Of a stretch of 44,719 bases of DNA, positions 23,715 through 32,661 are shown piece after piece. The notes under the pieces are model-generated. The model was not told the DNA's origin. It was given only the letters and a program-made list of their open reading frames with translations, and made no database searches. The stretch is from a virus. Location of the stretch: positions 1 through 44,719 of the IMG/VR virus record IMGVR_UViG_3300023223_000867. One strand, 5' to 3'. The translations under genes and the position numbers were made by a program. Every line of letters begins with the position of its first letter. Positions within the stretch are counted from its first letter, which is position 1.

Positions 23715-24817
23715 TGGGCGATATAGTATTAGGTAAGCTTTATTCAGCAATGGGTAATAGTCGCGCAGAACATGCAGCTATGATTGCGATGAATGGGCAA
23801 AATTGGGCAAATTATGAGCAAACACACAACGATGTATTTGCTGCACATAATTTGCAAAAATATCGAGTGTTTAACGTTGATGGGGAACTCATCGAGAAAA
23901 ACGACGATAAACAAGCACTGATTACCAACGCTAACGGCACTGTGAGACATGAAGATTTTTTAGTTATTCGTGACATGGTAATTGAAGTTCGTAGACGTGT
24001 ATTACATGGTATTGCGGATTTGCGTGAGGCTGGTTTATCGTTTTCTGTATCAATTGGTGATCAATTAGTCGGCTTTGAAAACGTTAATGAGTTTCAAGAA
24101 GCAAAACAGGAAATGAATCCGCAGAATTATGATAACAATGACACTGTTTTCACTGAGGATTTTGTCCCGAACCCGATCACACATAGCACGTTCTCTGTGC
24201 CATGGCGACAAGAAGGGTTTAACTATAAACGTTCATTAGGTATGAAGGAAAGTTTACGCCAAGTTGGTGAGCGATTAGAAGAAACGTTGTTTAATGGTAA
24301 TACAGGAATTGCTGTCACGTTTCAGGGCACAAGTTTTCCTATTTTTGGTTACACGACTGATCCAAATCGCGGCACAGGTACTATCAGCAACTGGACGTTA
24401 ACGGCTAGCCAGGGATTGATTGTCAATGAACTAATTGAGCAAATCGGTTCCATGTGGAGTACACAAGGCGGTGTTGCTAATAACTCAGTCATGGTTTATG
24501 TGGCTAATGATATTTGGACAATCTTGCAAAAAGATTACAACACCACTAATCCAAGCAAAACAATTCTTGCTCGAATGAAAGATATTGCCCAGGTTAAGGA
24601 CATTAAACCCGCTGAGAAATTAGCAAGCACTCAGGTTGTATTAGTTGAGATGGAAGCACGGACAGTAGAGCTAGCGATTGCTAGTGATATTATCGTGACT
24701 CCTCACACTAAGACGAGTGTTATGTTACCTCAAGTACTTACAACTTATGCTGCGATGGTTCATAAAATTAAATCGGACAGCAATAGTAAAACGGGTATTC
24801 GTCACTTAACTGTTTAA
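23714..24817 (+). CDS. Major capsid protein
   Basis: A 367-aa protein at the usual place between decoration and connector genes. The central RRRVLHGIADLREAGLSFSVSIGDQLVGFEN stretch near residues 95-125, the long NGNTGIAV loop and the C-terminal IVTPHTKTSVMLPQVLTTYAAMVHKI strand fit HK97-fold capsid proteins of the DUF6260-type group. It forms the icosahedral shell. Length is normal for the group. Confidence 0.82.
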   Translation: MGDIVLGKLYSAMGNSRAEHAAMIAMNGQNWANYEQTHNDVFAAHNLQKYRVFNVDGELIEKNDDKQALITNANGTVRHEDFLVIRDMVIEVRRRVLHGIADLREAGLSFSVSIGDQLVGFENVNEFQEAKQEMNPQNYDNNDTVFTEDFVPNPITHSTFSVPWRQEGFNYKRSLGMKESLRQVGERLEETLFNGNTGIAVTFQGTSFPIFGYTTDPNRGTGTISNWTLTASQGLIVNELIEQIGSMWSTQGGVANNSVMVYVANDIWTILQKDYNTTNPSKTILARMKDIAQVKDIKPAEKLASTQVVLVEMEARTVELAIASDIIVTPHTKTSVMLPQVLTTYAAMVHKIKSDSNSKTGIRHLTV

Positions 24818-24873
24818 TATTATACGGTGCCTCTGCTTGCAAGCACTGTGTTTTAATTTTGGAGCAATAAATC

Positions 24874-25251
24874 ATGAGCAAAGAAAAAACTAGAAAGTAC
24901 ATTGTCACTCATCCAGGTGTGTGTTTGAAAGGTACTAAAGAAGAGGAAAAAGGTGCTAAAGTTGACCTGACTGAAGAGAAAGCAGCAGCAATGGTTAATA
25001 AAGTTCGTTTGCTTGGTGATTATGAAGCTGAATTATCGAACGGCGATTCAACCAAAGAACTTGAAGCAATGACCGCTGAGCGTGATGATACACGCAAGGC
25101 ATATGACATCTCAGCTAATACAATCGCAACAACTACCGCTGAGCGTGATGAACTGGTTAAAGCACTGGAAGCAATGACCGCTGAGCGTGATGAACTGGTT
25201 AAAGCACTGGAAGCAATGACACCTAAACCAGCTAAACCAGCTAAGAAGTAA
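24874..25251 (+). CDS. Head-region protein with tandem coiled-coil repeats
   Basis: A 125-aa protein. The first 45 residues (YIVTHPGVCLKG...VDLTEEKAAAMV) resemble a short module often found behind capsid genes. The C-terminal part is a heptad-like helix with two exact 14-residue copies of TAERDELVKALEAM plus degenerate earlier copies, ending in a Lys/Pro-rich tail (KPAKPAKK). GGAGC precedes the start. Role unknown, perhaps head-tail joining. Confidence 0.6.
   Translation: MSKEKTRKYIVTHPGVCLKGTKEEEKGAKVDLTEEKAAAMVNKVRLLGDYEAELSNGDSTKELEAMTAERDDTRKAYDISANTIATTTAERDELVKALEAMTAERDELVKALEAMTPKPAKPAKK
25135..25218 (+). repeat. Two exact 42-bp tandem repeats within a coding sequence
   Basis: Two perfect 42-bp copies at 25135-25176 and 25177-25218, each coding TAERDELVKALEAM, with degenerate relatives just upstream. 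Exact identity indicates recent slippage. Confidence 0.9.
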
Positions 25252-25256
25252 ATCAA

Positions 25257-25622
25257 ATGGGCAACAGAGTAACAGATGTTGAAGTTAAAGCGATCAAGAA
25301 AGTCACACCATCGACGCTTATCACGACGCCCTGGATCAATGCGGCTAACGCAGTGGTTAATAGCATCAATCCAACTTGCGGTACTTCGTTTGATGAAGAG
25401 ACATTAACACAAGTCGAGTTGTTTCTGTCTGCTCACTTTGTTGGCACCATTAGCCCGAATAAATCAGCTGAGAAATTTGAGAATTATTCCCAGACTTTCC
25501 ATGTCGGATCTAATGCACTTAGTGGTGTAATGTCAGACAAATACGGGCAAACTGCCAATCTGTTAACTAATGGATGTTTAGCAGAACTTGACAAAGCGCC
25601 AGCAACGGTTGATTTTTTATGA
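25257..25622 (+). CDS. DUF4054-like head-tail connector protein
   Basis: A 121-aa protein in the adaptor position. The helical N terminus (TLITTPWINAANAVVNSI) with LTQVELFLSAHFVG near residues 48-61 fits DUF4054/gp6-like connectors that sit below the portal and start the neck. It overlaps the next gene by 4 bases. Confidence 0.65.
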   Translation: MGNRVTDVEVKAIKKVTPSTLITTPWINAANAVVNSINPTCGTSFDEETLTQVELFLSAHFVGTISPNKSAEKFENYSQTFHVGSNALSGVMSDKYGQTANLLTNGCLAELDKAPATVDFL

Positions 25623-25930
25623 GCTTTGAACTTGATCAGCAGATCACGTTTTGGTTACCTGTTAGCAACAACGGTTCAGGTGGCATTACCTATGCTGCCG
25701 GTGTGCTCACTGATGCGAAAATTGCTGATGTTAATGATATTGTGTTTACAAAAGAAGGGAAGAAGCAACACGCAACCAGGGCAGTCTATACAAGAGTTCC
25801 TTTGCCTATTGGTGCAAAATTTATTGAGGCGGATCACGAAAACATTGCAGTACCAGTGACAGGATCACAGTTAGTTATTAAAGCGTCAAGTAACTCATCA
25901 CTGACGGATATGAACAGGGCGCTTTCATAA
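25619..25930 (+). CDS. Head-tail joining protein candidate
   Basis: A 103-aa beta-rich protein between the connector and the HK97 gp10-like gene; this slot usually holds the head closure (stopper) protein. The ITFWLPVSNNGSGGITYAAG start and YTRVPLPIGAKF strand fit a small beta-barrel. No firm family match. Confidence 0.5.
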   Translation: MSFELDQQITFWLPVSNNGSGGITYAAGVLTDAKIADVNDIVFTKEGKKQHATRAVYTRVPLPIGAKFIEADHENIAVPVTGSQLVIKASSNSSLTDMNRALS

Positions 25931-26298
25931 TGACTGTACGGATTAGAGGCCAGAAGCAAGTGTTGCGAAACCTTAACCGGCAAATAAGTTTGATCAAAGG
26001 CCGAACAGTAGAAGGATTGTTAGCAGCTGGTTTGTTTGTGGAGAATGAAAGCAATAAAACAGTCCCACAGGATACCGGTGTATTGCTTAATTCATCGTTC
26101 ACTAGTCCAGGTAGCATTGGCGGTAATCCGATTGTGAAAGTCGGTTACACAGCAAAATACGCGCCTTTTGTGCATGAAATGCCGAGCAGCAATAATTTTA
26201 GCAAGACAGGTACAGGATCGAAATTTTTATTAAATGCTGTAACACAAAATATCAGAACGATACTGAAAATTATAGCTAAACGAGCAATGATTAGATGA
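25930..26298 (+). CDS. HK97 gp10-like tail component
   Basis: A 122-aa protein with the HK97 gp10 layout: basic N-terminal RIRGQKQVLRNLNRQ, then VENESNKTVPQDTGVLLNSS near residues 36-56 with the P-x-D-T-G-x-L motif, and VGYTAKYAPFVHEMP near 71-86 with the Y-A-x-x-x-(H/E) motif. The family links head and tail or caps the tail. One base overlaps the upstream stop. Confidence 0.8.
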   Translation: MTVRIRGQKQVLRNLNRQISLIKGRTVEGLLAAGLFVENESNKTVPQDTGVLLNSSFTSPGSIGGNPIVKVGYTAKYAPFVHEMPSSNNFSKTGTGSKFLLNAVTQNIRTILKIIAKRAMIR

Positions 26299-26690
26299 AT
26301 AGTGTTAGTGAAGATATAGCCACATTATTGGCGGCTAACGCGCTTGGTACAATAGGTACTGATTTATTTTTCCTGGCTTGGGGTGATGGGGTTGATTCAC
26401 AAATATTGATTTTAGATGTTGGCGGATTCAGTACTGAAGATAAAGAAAATTCAGAACAGCCAATCTTTCAGGTATTATCAAGAGGCAAACCAGGCGAAGA
26501 TATGAAAACTGCATACGCGACAATCAGAGCAGTTCACGAATTTTTAATTGCTGAACCTACACAAGACATTGGGGTAGGTAACGAATACCAACAATTTACA
26601 CCCATTTCTACAATAATGGGATTAGGGCGCGACGATAATAATCGGGCTGTTTACTCAATGAATTATTACACATTCAGAGCATCAATATAG
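26295..26690 (+). CDS. Minor tail / tail-terminator-like protein
   Basis: A 131-aa protein between the gp10-like and tube genes, the usual slot for the tail terminator that ends tube growth. The alpha/beta mix with YQQFTPISTIMGLGRDDNNRAVYSMNYYTF at the C terminus agrees. It overlaps its upstream neighbour by 4 bases. Assignment mainly by position. Confidence 0.6.
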   Translation: MNSVSEDIATLLAANALGTIGTDLFFLAWGDGVDSQILILDVGGFSTEDKENSEQPIFQVLSRGKPGEDMKTAYATIRAVHEFLIAEPTQDIGVGNEYQQFTPISTIMGLGRDDNNRAVYSMNYYTFRASI

Positions 26691-26702
26691 GAGCATGACA
26701 TC

Positions 26703-27101
26703 ATGTCAGTCGGAATAGGTATTATTGGTAGAGATGTGACATTTACTTTCGGCGGTGCTGCGCTGCTCGGCATCTTATCAAAAGGGATCGCTTTCTCAAA
26801 CGAAATGGGTGATACAACAGACGATGATTCGTCAGGATTCACTGAATTTTTAGCAACAAGTTTATTAAAATCTGCTGAATTTAGCATCTCAGGCACGTTG
26901 AAAAATCTCGAACTAGTTTCAGCTTATTTTAATGCAAGCAACATCTTTGAAGTTATTATGACTTATCCTGACGGGTCAACCATAACATTTGATGCAGCAA
27001 TGACGGGAGCGCCAAGTCTAAGCCATGAAGCGAATACACTGTCAACTTATGAAGCCAGTTTTACATCCAGCGGCACCATCGTATTTGTTGCGGGCGTTTA
27101 A
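26703..27101 (+). CDS. Major tail tube protein
   Basis: A 132-aa beta-rich protein with good GGAGC ribosome site, directly before the G/GT chaperone genes. Segments TFTFGGAALLGI, EFSISGTLKNLE and STYEASFTSSGTIVF fit the tube-protein beta-barrel with a long loop. Hexameric rings of this protein form the tail tube. Shorter than lambda V, but in the range for tubes of this type. Confidence 0.72.
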   Translation: MSVGIGIIGRDVTFTFGGAALLGILSKGIAFSNEMGDTTDDDSSGFTEFLATSLLKSAEFSISGTLKNLELVSAYFNASNIFEVIMTYPDGSTITFDAAMTGAPSLSHEANTLSTYEASFTSSGTIVFVAGV

Positions 27102-27103
27102 TC

Positions 27104-27442
27104 GTGAATATTAATAAACCGATCAAGTTAACATGGGAAGGCAAGCCATATCAACTGCTTGTCACCATGGCTCATATTGATGAAATCGAAAGAGATATTA
27201 ATTTGCTTGAGATGACTCAGCGATGCGCAACAATGGATTTGCGATTAAGTCATGTTGCCAAATTAATATCAATCATACTCAATTTTGCAGGTGCTAAAAC
27301 AACACAAGAACAGATCTATATAGGCATGTTCGTCGGTGCTGAAACCGATATCGTCGCAGTGATCGACATGCTCCACGATGTTCTCAGCGTGTTATTTTTC
27401 GAGTCAAAAAAAAAGTCCGAAACGGAGACACTAAGCACATAA
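27104..27442 (+). CDS. Tail assembly chaperone G (zero-frame product)
   Basis: A 112-aa protein from GTG 27104, in the lambda gpG position between tube and tape-measure genes. It binds and protects the tape measure during tail assembly in known systems. Its last codons (SKKKSETETLST) follow a slippery run, so most ribosomes stop at 27442 while a few shift into the GT product. Confidence 0.8.
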   Translation: MNINKPIKLTWEGKPYQLLVTMAHIDEIERDINLLEMTQRCATMDLRLSHVAKLISIILNFAGAKTTQEQIYIGMFVGAETDIVAVIDMLHDVLSVLFFESKKKSETETLST

Positions 27443-27651
27443 CTGATTACCCTTGGGATGATTTATTAGCGTTAGTCGTGGGTAGTAAATGGATGTCTCT
27501 ATCTGAATATTTGAACAGTACACCAGCCGTCGTCGGTTTAATAATTGAATTTAATCGTCCTAAACATATCAACGGTATTCATGAGGACGATATTGAAAGG
27601 ATGGATGTTCGCCGCGCTGAGTTAGAAGCACAAGGAATCAAGGTTTTATAA
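27104..27651 (+). CDS. Tail assembly chaperone GT (-1 programmed frameshift product)
   Basis: The nine-A run 27406-27414 followed by G gives the slippery heptamer A-AAA-AAG (27409-27415) exactly in phase. A small hairpin TCCG-AAA-CGGA (27416-27426) follows at once. In the -1 frame the sequence is open up to TAA 27649-27651, adding about 78 residues (containing PWDDLLALVVGSKWMSLSEYL) to 104 zero-frame residues, about 182 aa in total. The T-domain stop overlaps the tape-measure ATG as TAATG. This matches the conserved G/GT arrangement of long-tailed phages; frameshifting itself is inferred. Confidence 0.9.
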
Positions 27652-30317
27652 TGGGTAATGTGTCTATTGGTTCTTTGACAGTCAGTATCGGCGCTGATAC
27701 ATCAGGCATCGATAGATCACTGAAAAAAAATCAACAACAATTAAAAAAATGGTCTGCTGCTTCTAAAGCTGCTATATCAATCGCGGTCGCTTTAGCCACT
27801 CGTAAAATTATCGAATATTCAGATGCCTTCACCAGTTTAAACAACAAGTTGAAAGTTGCTACTAATTCCACGGCTGAGCTTGAAAAAGTCACAGAAGCAT
27901 TATTCAAAATATCAAATGACACTCGCTCGTCTGTGGAGTCTACTGCAGAACTGTACGCGAAGCTAGAACGTTCAACGCGTGGTTTGAACATTAGTCAAGA
28001 GCGATTACTCAGGATCACCGAATCAGTCAACAAATCGTTTGCTATTGGTGGGGCTAGTACTCAAGAAGCAGCAGGAGCGATTAGACAGCTAGGTCAAGCG
28101 CTTGCATCGGGCACACTTAGAGGTGATGAATTCAACTCGATCGCCGAACAAGCGCCCATCATCATGGAAGCCATTAAAAAAGCCACAGGTAAAACTGCTG
28201 GTGAATTAAGAAAGCTCGCTGCAGATGGCACGATCACCGCTGAAATACTGATTGAATCATTAGAGAGATACGAAGATGAGATCGATGGTGATTTTGCTAA
28301 AGCTACCGCCACCTATGGTCAAAAACTTGAAGTTGCATCTAATAATGCCATTAAATTTGTTGGTCAGAATGAAAAACTCAATCAATCAATTTCCACACTT
28401 GGTGATACGGTTGTATTTTTGTCTGAGAATTTAGACACGCTACTCACTGTCGGTAAAAGCGTTTCATTGATTTACGGCGGAATATTAGTCAGTTCGTTAG
28501 TTAAATCTACTAACGAAAAATTCAGATCAATAAAAGCAACAGAAATGTTAGCGCTCGCAGAAGCCAAAGCAGCCAAAGCAGCATTTGCAGCCTCATCATT
28601 AGTCACAGCTAAAAAACTAAGTGACTCTAAAAAAATAGCTTCGGCTGCTGTGACTGAAGCGCGTACATCATTAGTTTTATTAAACGCCAACAAAGCTGCT
28701 GCAGTACAAGCATTAATAAATGCTAAAGCTACAGATAGAGTAACGACCGCTTTGGTATTTCAATTACAATCTGAATTAGCGAGAGCTAAAGCAATAACGG
28801 TAGCAATAGGAGACGCTACTATTCAAACAGCGGTAGAAACACAACTTGCAGCAGCAAAAACATCTAGTGCCGCTGCATCTAAAGCACTTGCTGCTGCAGA
28901 AACAGGCGCTTCGTTAGCTGCTAAGAATGCAACAGCTGCAAAGGTTGCTGCATCTGTGGTCACAAAGGAATTGACTGTTGCTAAAAATGCCAGTGCGATA
29001 GCCAGTCAAAGAGTCAGCGTTGCAAACGCTCTGATGACTGCTAGCATCGTTAAAACAACTATTGCAATGAGAGTATTAACAGGTGCTGCAAGGCTTGCAA
29101 GTAGTGCTATGGCGTTTTTAGGTGGCCCCGTTGGTGTACTTTTCACTGTTGTAGCATCACTGGCTCTGTTTGTTGACTGGGAAACTAAATCAGAAAAACA
29201 AACTAAGTTAACCAATAAAGCAATTGACGATCAGATCGAATCATTGAAAGGGTTAACCAAAGCTCAGTTAGAAGCGCAAAATCAGAAATTCGAGCAGCAA
29301 TCAAGAAAAATAGCTACTCGAATTAAAGAACAAATAAAAGCCATTAAAGAACTTGAACAACGACAATCTGAAGCTTCAAGATCAACTAAGGAATTTGGAT
29401 CTGGTTTCGCTTTTTTGGGTGGCCAAGTTGATTCAGCTAAAGAAAAACTACAACAATTGTTCGCAGAACAAGAAAAATTACAACAGTTGGGCAGTAAGAT
29501 ATTTGATTTGAAATTAAAAATATCAATTGATGAAGCCGCCACAGAAGAAGAATTAATTAAACTTGAGAAAATCAAAACAGCTAAAGAAATTGAAGCCGCT
29601 AAAAATAAAGCTAAGCGTGAAGCCGATCGTATTGCTGAAGAGAAACAACGCCGTCAAGATGAAGCCGACGAAATATTACTTGATTTTGAAAAGCGTTTCG
29701 CCAGTGAGAAAGAACTTCAAGCAATATTTAACCAAGAAGATAAGGATCGTTTAGCCATTGCTTTTGCTGAAAAAATGACTTCAAAAGAAGAACAGAATCA
29801 AATATTAGAACAACTTGAAAAAGATCATCAGAAAACACTAAGAGATATTGAAATTGCTGAAAATGAAGCAAAACGCCAAATATTTGAACGCAATGCTTCA
29901 TCGCTTCTTAACAGTTTAAAGATTATTGGCGGTAAGTCTGTTAAAATTCAAAGAGCGATCGCATTAGCTCAGGCAGGCATATCAATTGCAACAGGGATCG
30001 CAAGAGCACAAGAGTTAGGGTTTCCTGCTAACATAGCTGAAATGGTAAGAGTTGCGGCGGTTGGTGTTAGTGCCATTAGAAGTATTAAAAGTGCTAAAAT
30101 CGGATCAGCTGGTTCTGTACCGAGTGGAGGAGGATCATCTGGTTCTGTTTCAGGTGGTGGCGGATCCACACCAGCACAATCGACGAGTCAGCAACCTGCT
30201 AGTCGCATAACCGTGAATTTTGTTGGTGAAGGAAAATTATCACCTGAAGCTGTGCGCGAACTAATAGAACAAATAAATGAGGCGGTTGGTGATGGTGCCA
30301 ACCTGGAAATAGATTGA
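27651..30317 (+). CDS. Tail tape measure protein
   Basis: An 888-aa protein directly after the G/GT genes. The N-terminal part (residues about 60-200, GASTQEAAGAIRQLGQALASGTLRGDEFNSI) matches the lambda-type tape-measure domain. Then comes a long Ala/Lys/Ser helical rod, a hydrophobic stretch near residue 490 (AMAFLGGPVGVLFTVVASLALFV) that may insert into the host membrane, charged coiled coils, and a Gly/Ser-rich C terminus. It sets tail length, roughly 0.15 nm per residue in known phages. Confidence 0.92.
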   Translation: MGNVSIGSLTVSIGADTSGIDRSLKKNQQQLKKWSAASKAAISIAVALATRKIIEYSDAFTSLNNKLKVATNSTAELEKVTEALFKISNDTRSSVESTAELYAKLERSTRGLNISQERLLRITESVNKSFAIGGASTQEAAGAIRQLGQALASGTLRGDEFNSIAEQAPIIMEAIKKATGKTAGELRKLAADGTITAEILIESLERYEDEIDGDFAKATATYGQKLEVASNNAIKFVGQNEKLNQSISTLGDTVVFLSENLDTLLTVGKSVSLIYGGILVSSLVKSTNEKFRSIKATEMLALAEAKAAKAAFAASSLVTAKKLSDSKKIASAAVTEARTSLVLLNANKAAAVQALINAKATDRVTTALVFQLQSELARAKAITVAIGDATIQTAVETQLAAAKTSSAAASKALAAAETGASLAAKNATAAKVAASVVTKELTVAKNASAIASQRVSVANALMTASIVKTTIAMRVLTGAARLASSAMAFLGGPVGVLFTVVASLALFVDWETKSEKQTKLTNKAIDDQIESLKGLTKAQLEAQNQKFEQQSRKIATRIKEQIKAIKELEQRQSEASRSTKEFGSGFAFLGGQVDSAKEKLQQLFAEQEKLQQLGSKIFDLKLKISIDEAATEEELIKLEKIKTAKEIEAAKNKAKREADRIAEEKQRRQDEADEILLDFEKRFASEKELQAIFNQEDKDRLAIAFAEKMTSKEEQNQILEQLEKDHQKTLRDIEIAENEAKRQIFERNASSLLNSLKIIGGKSVKIQRAIALAQAGISIATGIARAQELGFPANIAEMVRVAAVGVSAIRSIKSAKIGSAGSVPSGGGSSGSVSGGGGSTPAQSTSQQPASRITVNFVGEGKLSPEAVRELIEQINEAVGDGANLEID

Positions 30318-30331
30318 TAGGAAGATAAACC

Positions 30332-32314
30332 ATGGCGATTATACCCAAACCACCTGGCACGATTGATCCACCCAATAATCCAAGCGCTGAGGCAGCGGGC
30401 ACCGTAGCAGCACCTAATGATCCAACAGCGAAGGCCGCTGGTTCTGTGGCAATACCCAATAATCCAAGCGCTGAGGCTGTCGCAGCAATACCCCGAACAC
30501 TAACACCATTAGTCAATATAGATTTTGCCGCTGGTTGTTTTTCTCAAAGATGTGATCCTATATCGTTTGCTGATCTATTCACTTATTCACGCAGCAGCTC
30601 AGCGACTTTTATTAATCGTCGATTGGATGATTGCGGTAATGCTGAATTTTTCCTTGATACTGATTTTGTTGGCAATGTGACAAACTTAGCTTTATTTAGT
30701 GAGCAATTCGACAATGCAGCGTGGGTTAAAGCTAATACTATTGTTTTGGCTAATAATGATAATAATGTTGATGGGTTTAAAACAGCGGACAGATTGCATC
30801 CTGCAACAACTGGAACTCTGAGAGGTATCAGTCAGGCAATCACCGCCACCACAGCTGAACATAATGTCAGTTTTAGAGTTAAAGCGGCCGGTTTTCAATG
30901 GGTTAAAGTATTTGATGCCGCTAATACTAACGGCGCGTGGTTTAATGTGTCAGTTGGCGTGGTTGGTACAATCACTGGTAATTGTGAGCCATCTATTGAA
31001 CCTTTGGGAAACGGTTGGTTTAGATGTTCAATTGGTGATGCAGGCGCAGTTGCCGGTTTTGCTAATATCATATTAGCCGATGCTGATAATTCAACTACCG
31101 CGACTTTAAATGGTACAGATGGTGTATTATTAGATGCTGCTCAACTGACTTTGGGTGTCAAAGCTTTACCGTATGTTAAAACGTTAGCATCGACAGTATT
31201 ACAAGCATTTGCTGAGACTTTACGGATTGAGTACGATCCTGTAACGAGTGAAAATTTAGGTGCGTTAATTGAAGGTTCCAGCACTAATTTACTATCGAAA
31301 AGCGATGAATTTGATGATGTTAGTTGGATAAAAACTAATTCTACGATAACAGTTAATAATATCAAATCTCCTGATAATACTATAAGCTCGGATAAAATAG
31401 AAGCAGGGTCAACAGCTTCTATTTTGCCATCATTGTCAAAATCCGTAACTGTAGTAATTTCTAATACTCACACAAATAGTTATTATGTTAAAAAAGGTGA
31501 AGTTGATTTCATACAAATATCATATAACACTGGACAAGTGGCAAATAATCCTAGAGCAAATTATGACATAGTACAAGGAGTTTTAGGAACTGTAGACGCC
31601 GATATTATCGCTGATATAGAAAATATCGGCAATGGGTATTTTAGAATTTCTGCCACCGTTGTAACCGCCACCACTGCTTTAAATTGTATAACGAATTTAA
31701 TAAAATCAGCAACAGACACTCGTAATCAATCCAACTCATGGATTGCAGGAGAGGGGATCTTTATATGGGGCGCTCAACTTGAGCAACAATCTTTCGCTAC
31801 TAGTTATATAAGAACAGAACTATCGACTGTGTCAAGAGTTGCTGATGATTTAAGCATCCCTCAAGCAGGAAATGAAGTTCCAACGGGTTCTGATGTTACA
31901 TATTTTACAGATATTGATTTTCCATCATTACCATCTGGCGGAACTAGTAATACGAGACATGTGTTTAGATCGAATGGCATCAGCTCGACATTCAGTATAT
32001 TGAGTGTGAAATCAACGGGGGAGCTTGAAGTATTTCACGGTTCAGCCGCACCAGATATTGCGGCTGATGGATTTTTTCCAAATTCATTTAAATGCGCTTT
32101 TACATTCACAAAATCAACAAATAATATACAAGGTTTTATTGATGGTTTAGCAGCCAGTGGTGGTGATGCAGGGAGTCAATGGGAACTAAATTCATCAGGT
32201 ATAATGCAAATAGGTGCAAGTGGATCTGGTGGTAGCGGTAATATTTTCGGCCATATTAAATCACTACAAATATATAACACAGCATTAACAGCTCAAGAGG
32301 TGGCATTATTATGA
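30332..32314 (+). CDS. Tail/receptor-binding-type protein with PNNPSAEA repeats
   Basis: A 660-aa protein behind the tape measure. The N terminus holds three imperfect 17-residue units around PNNPSAEA/PNDPTAKA, at DNA level containing two exact 20-bp pieces. Two related carbohydrate-binding-like beta-sandwich domains follow (one from about 110 with NLALFSEQFDNAAWVKAN, one from about 320 with NLLSKSDEFDDVSWIKTN). The C terminus resembles a LamG-like jelly roll (IFGHIKSLQIYNTALTAQEV). A role in host surface binding is plausible; the domain names are pattern calls. Confidence 0.6.
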   Translation: MAIIPKPPGTIDPPNNPSAEAAGTVAAPNDPTAKAAGSVAIPNNPSAEAVAAIPRTLTPLVNIDFAAGCFSQRCDPISFADLFTYSRSSSATFINRRLDDCGNAEFFLDTDFVGNVTNLALFSEQFDNAAWVKANTIVLANNDNNVDGFKTADRLHPATTGTLRGISQAITATTAEHNVSFRVKAAGFQWVKVFDAANTNGAWFNVSVGVVGTITGNCEPSIEPLGNGWFRCSIGDAGAVAGFANIILADADNSTTATLNGTDGVLLDAAQLTLGVKALPYVKTLASTVLQAFAETLRIEYDPVTSENLGALIEGSSTNLLSKSDEFDDVSWIKTNSTITVNNIKSPDNTISSDKIEAGSTASILPSLSKSVTVVISNTHTNSYYVKKGEVDFIQISYNTGQVANNPRANYDIVQGVLGTVDADIIADIENIGNGYFRISATVVTATTALNCITNLIKSATDTRNQSNSWIAGEGIFIWGAQLEQQSFATSYIRTELSTVSRVADDLSIPQAGNEVPTGSDVTYFTDIDFPSLPSGGTSNTRHVFRSNGISSTFSILSVKSTGELEVFHGSAAPDIAADGFFPNSFKCAFTFTKSTNNIQGFIDGLAASGGDAGSQWELNSSGIMQIGASGSGGSGNIFGHIKSLQIYNTALTAQEVALL

Positions 32315-32661
32315 AACAAATGATTTTAAAAATTGATGATGACGCAGATATTAATTTAATGCCTGAAGATCTGCGAAAAGCTATCAGTAAAACTAAAATC
32401 CAGTGGCCTCAAGGTCAGTTAATTGGCACTAAATCATATTATAATAAACGATTGATTTTGATCCTAAGTCCTATTGAACCTGAAGAAATTGAATCATTGT
32501 TTGATGATTTTGATCTTGCCTGGTCGATATTAGCTGTGGAAGGCGAAATAGTCGATCAAAAACCTATATTGAAATTCATGGAAGATGTAGACGGCGAAGA
32601 TGTAACAGATATTACTGGAAAACTTCAAATTTTCGCAGGGCATTTGTGGACTTATGATTAA
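32311..32661 (+). CDS. Hypothetical tail-region protein
   Basis: A 116-aa acidic protein, coupled by 4-base and 8-base overlaps to its neighbours. The alpha/beta pattern does not match a family I know. The place, before the tail-tip genes, suggests a minor tail protein. Confidence 0.5.
   Translation: MKQMILKIDDDADINLMPEDLRKAISKTKIQWPQGQLIGTKSYYNKRLILILSPIEPEEIESLFDDFDLAWSILAVEGEIVDQKPILKFMEDVDGEDVTDITGKLQIFAGHLWTYD

Noticed and set aside
24834-24845. TGCTTGCAAGCA palindrome after the capsid gene as a terminator
   Set aside because: Stem of only four pairs with a four-base loop and an interrupted T stretch; not convincing.
28094-28693. Series of minus-strand ORFs within the tape-measure gene
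   Set aside because: They mirror the Ala/Ser-rich codons of the tape measure in another frame and have no signals of their own.
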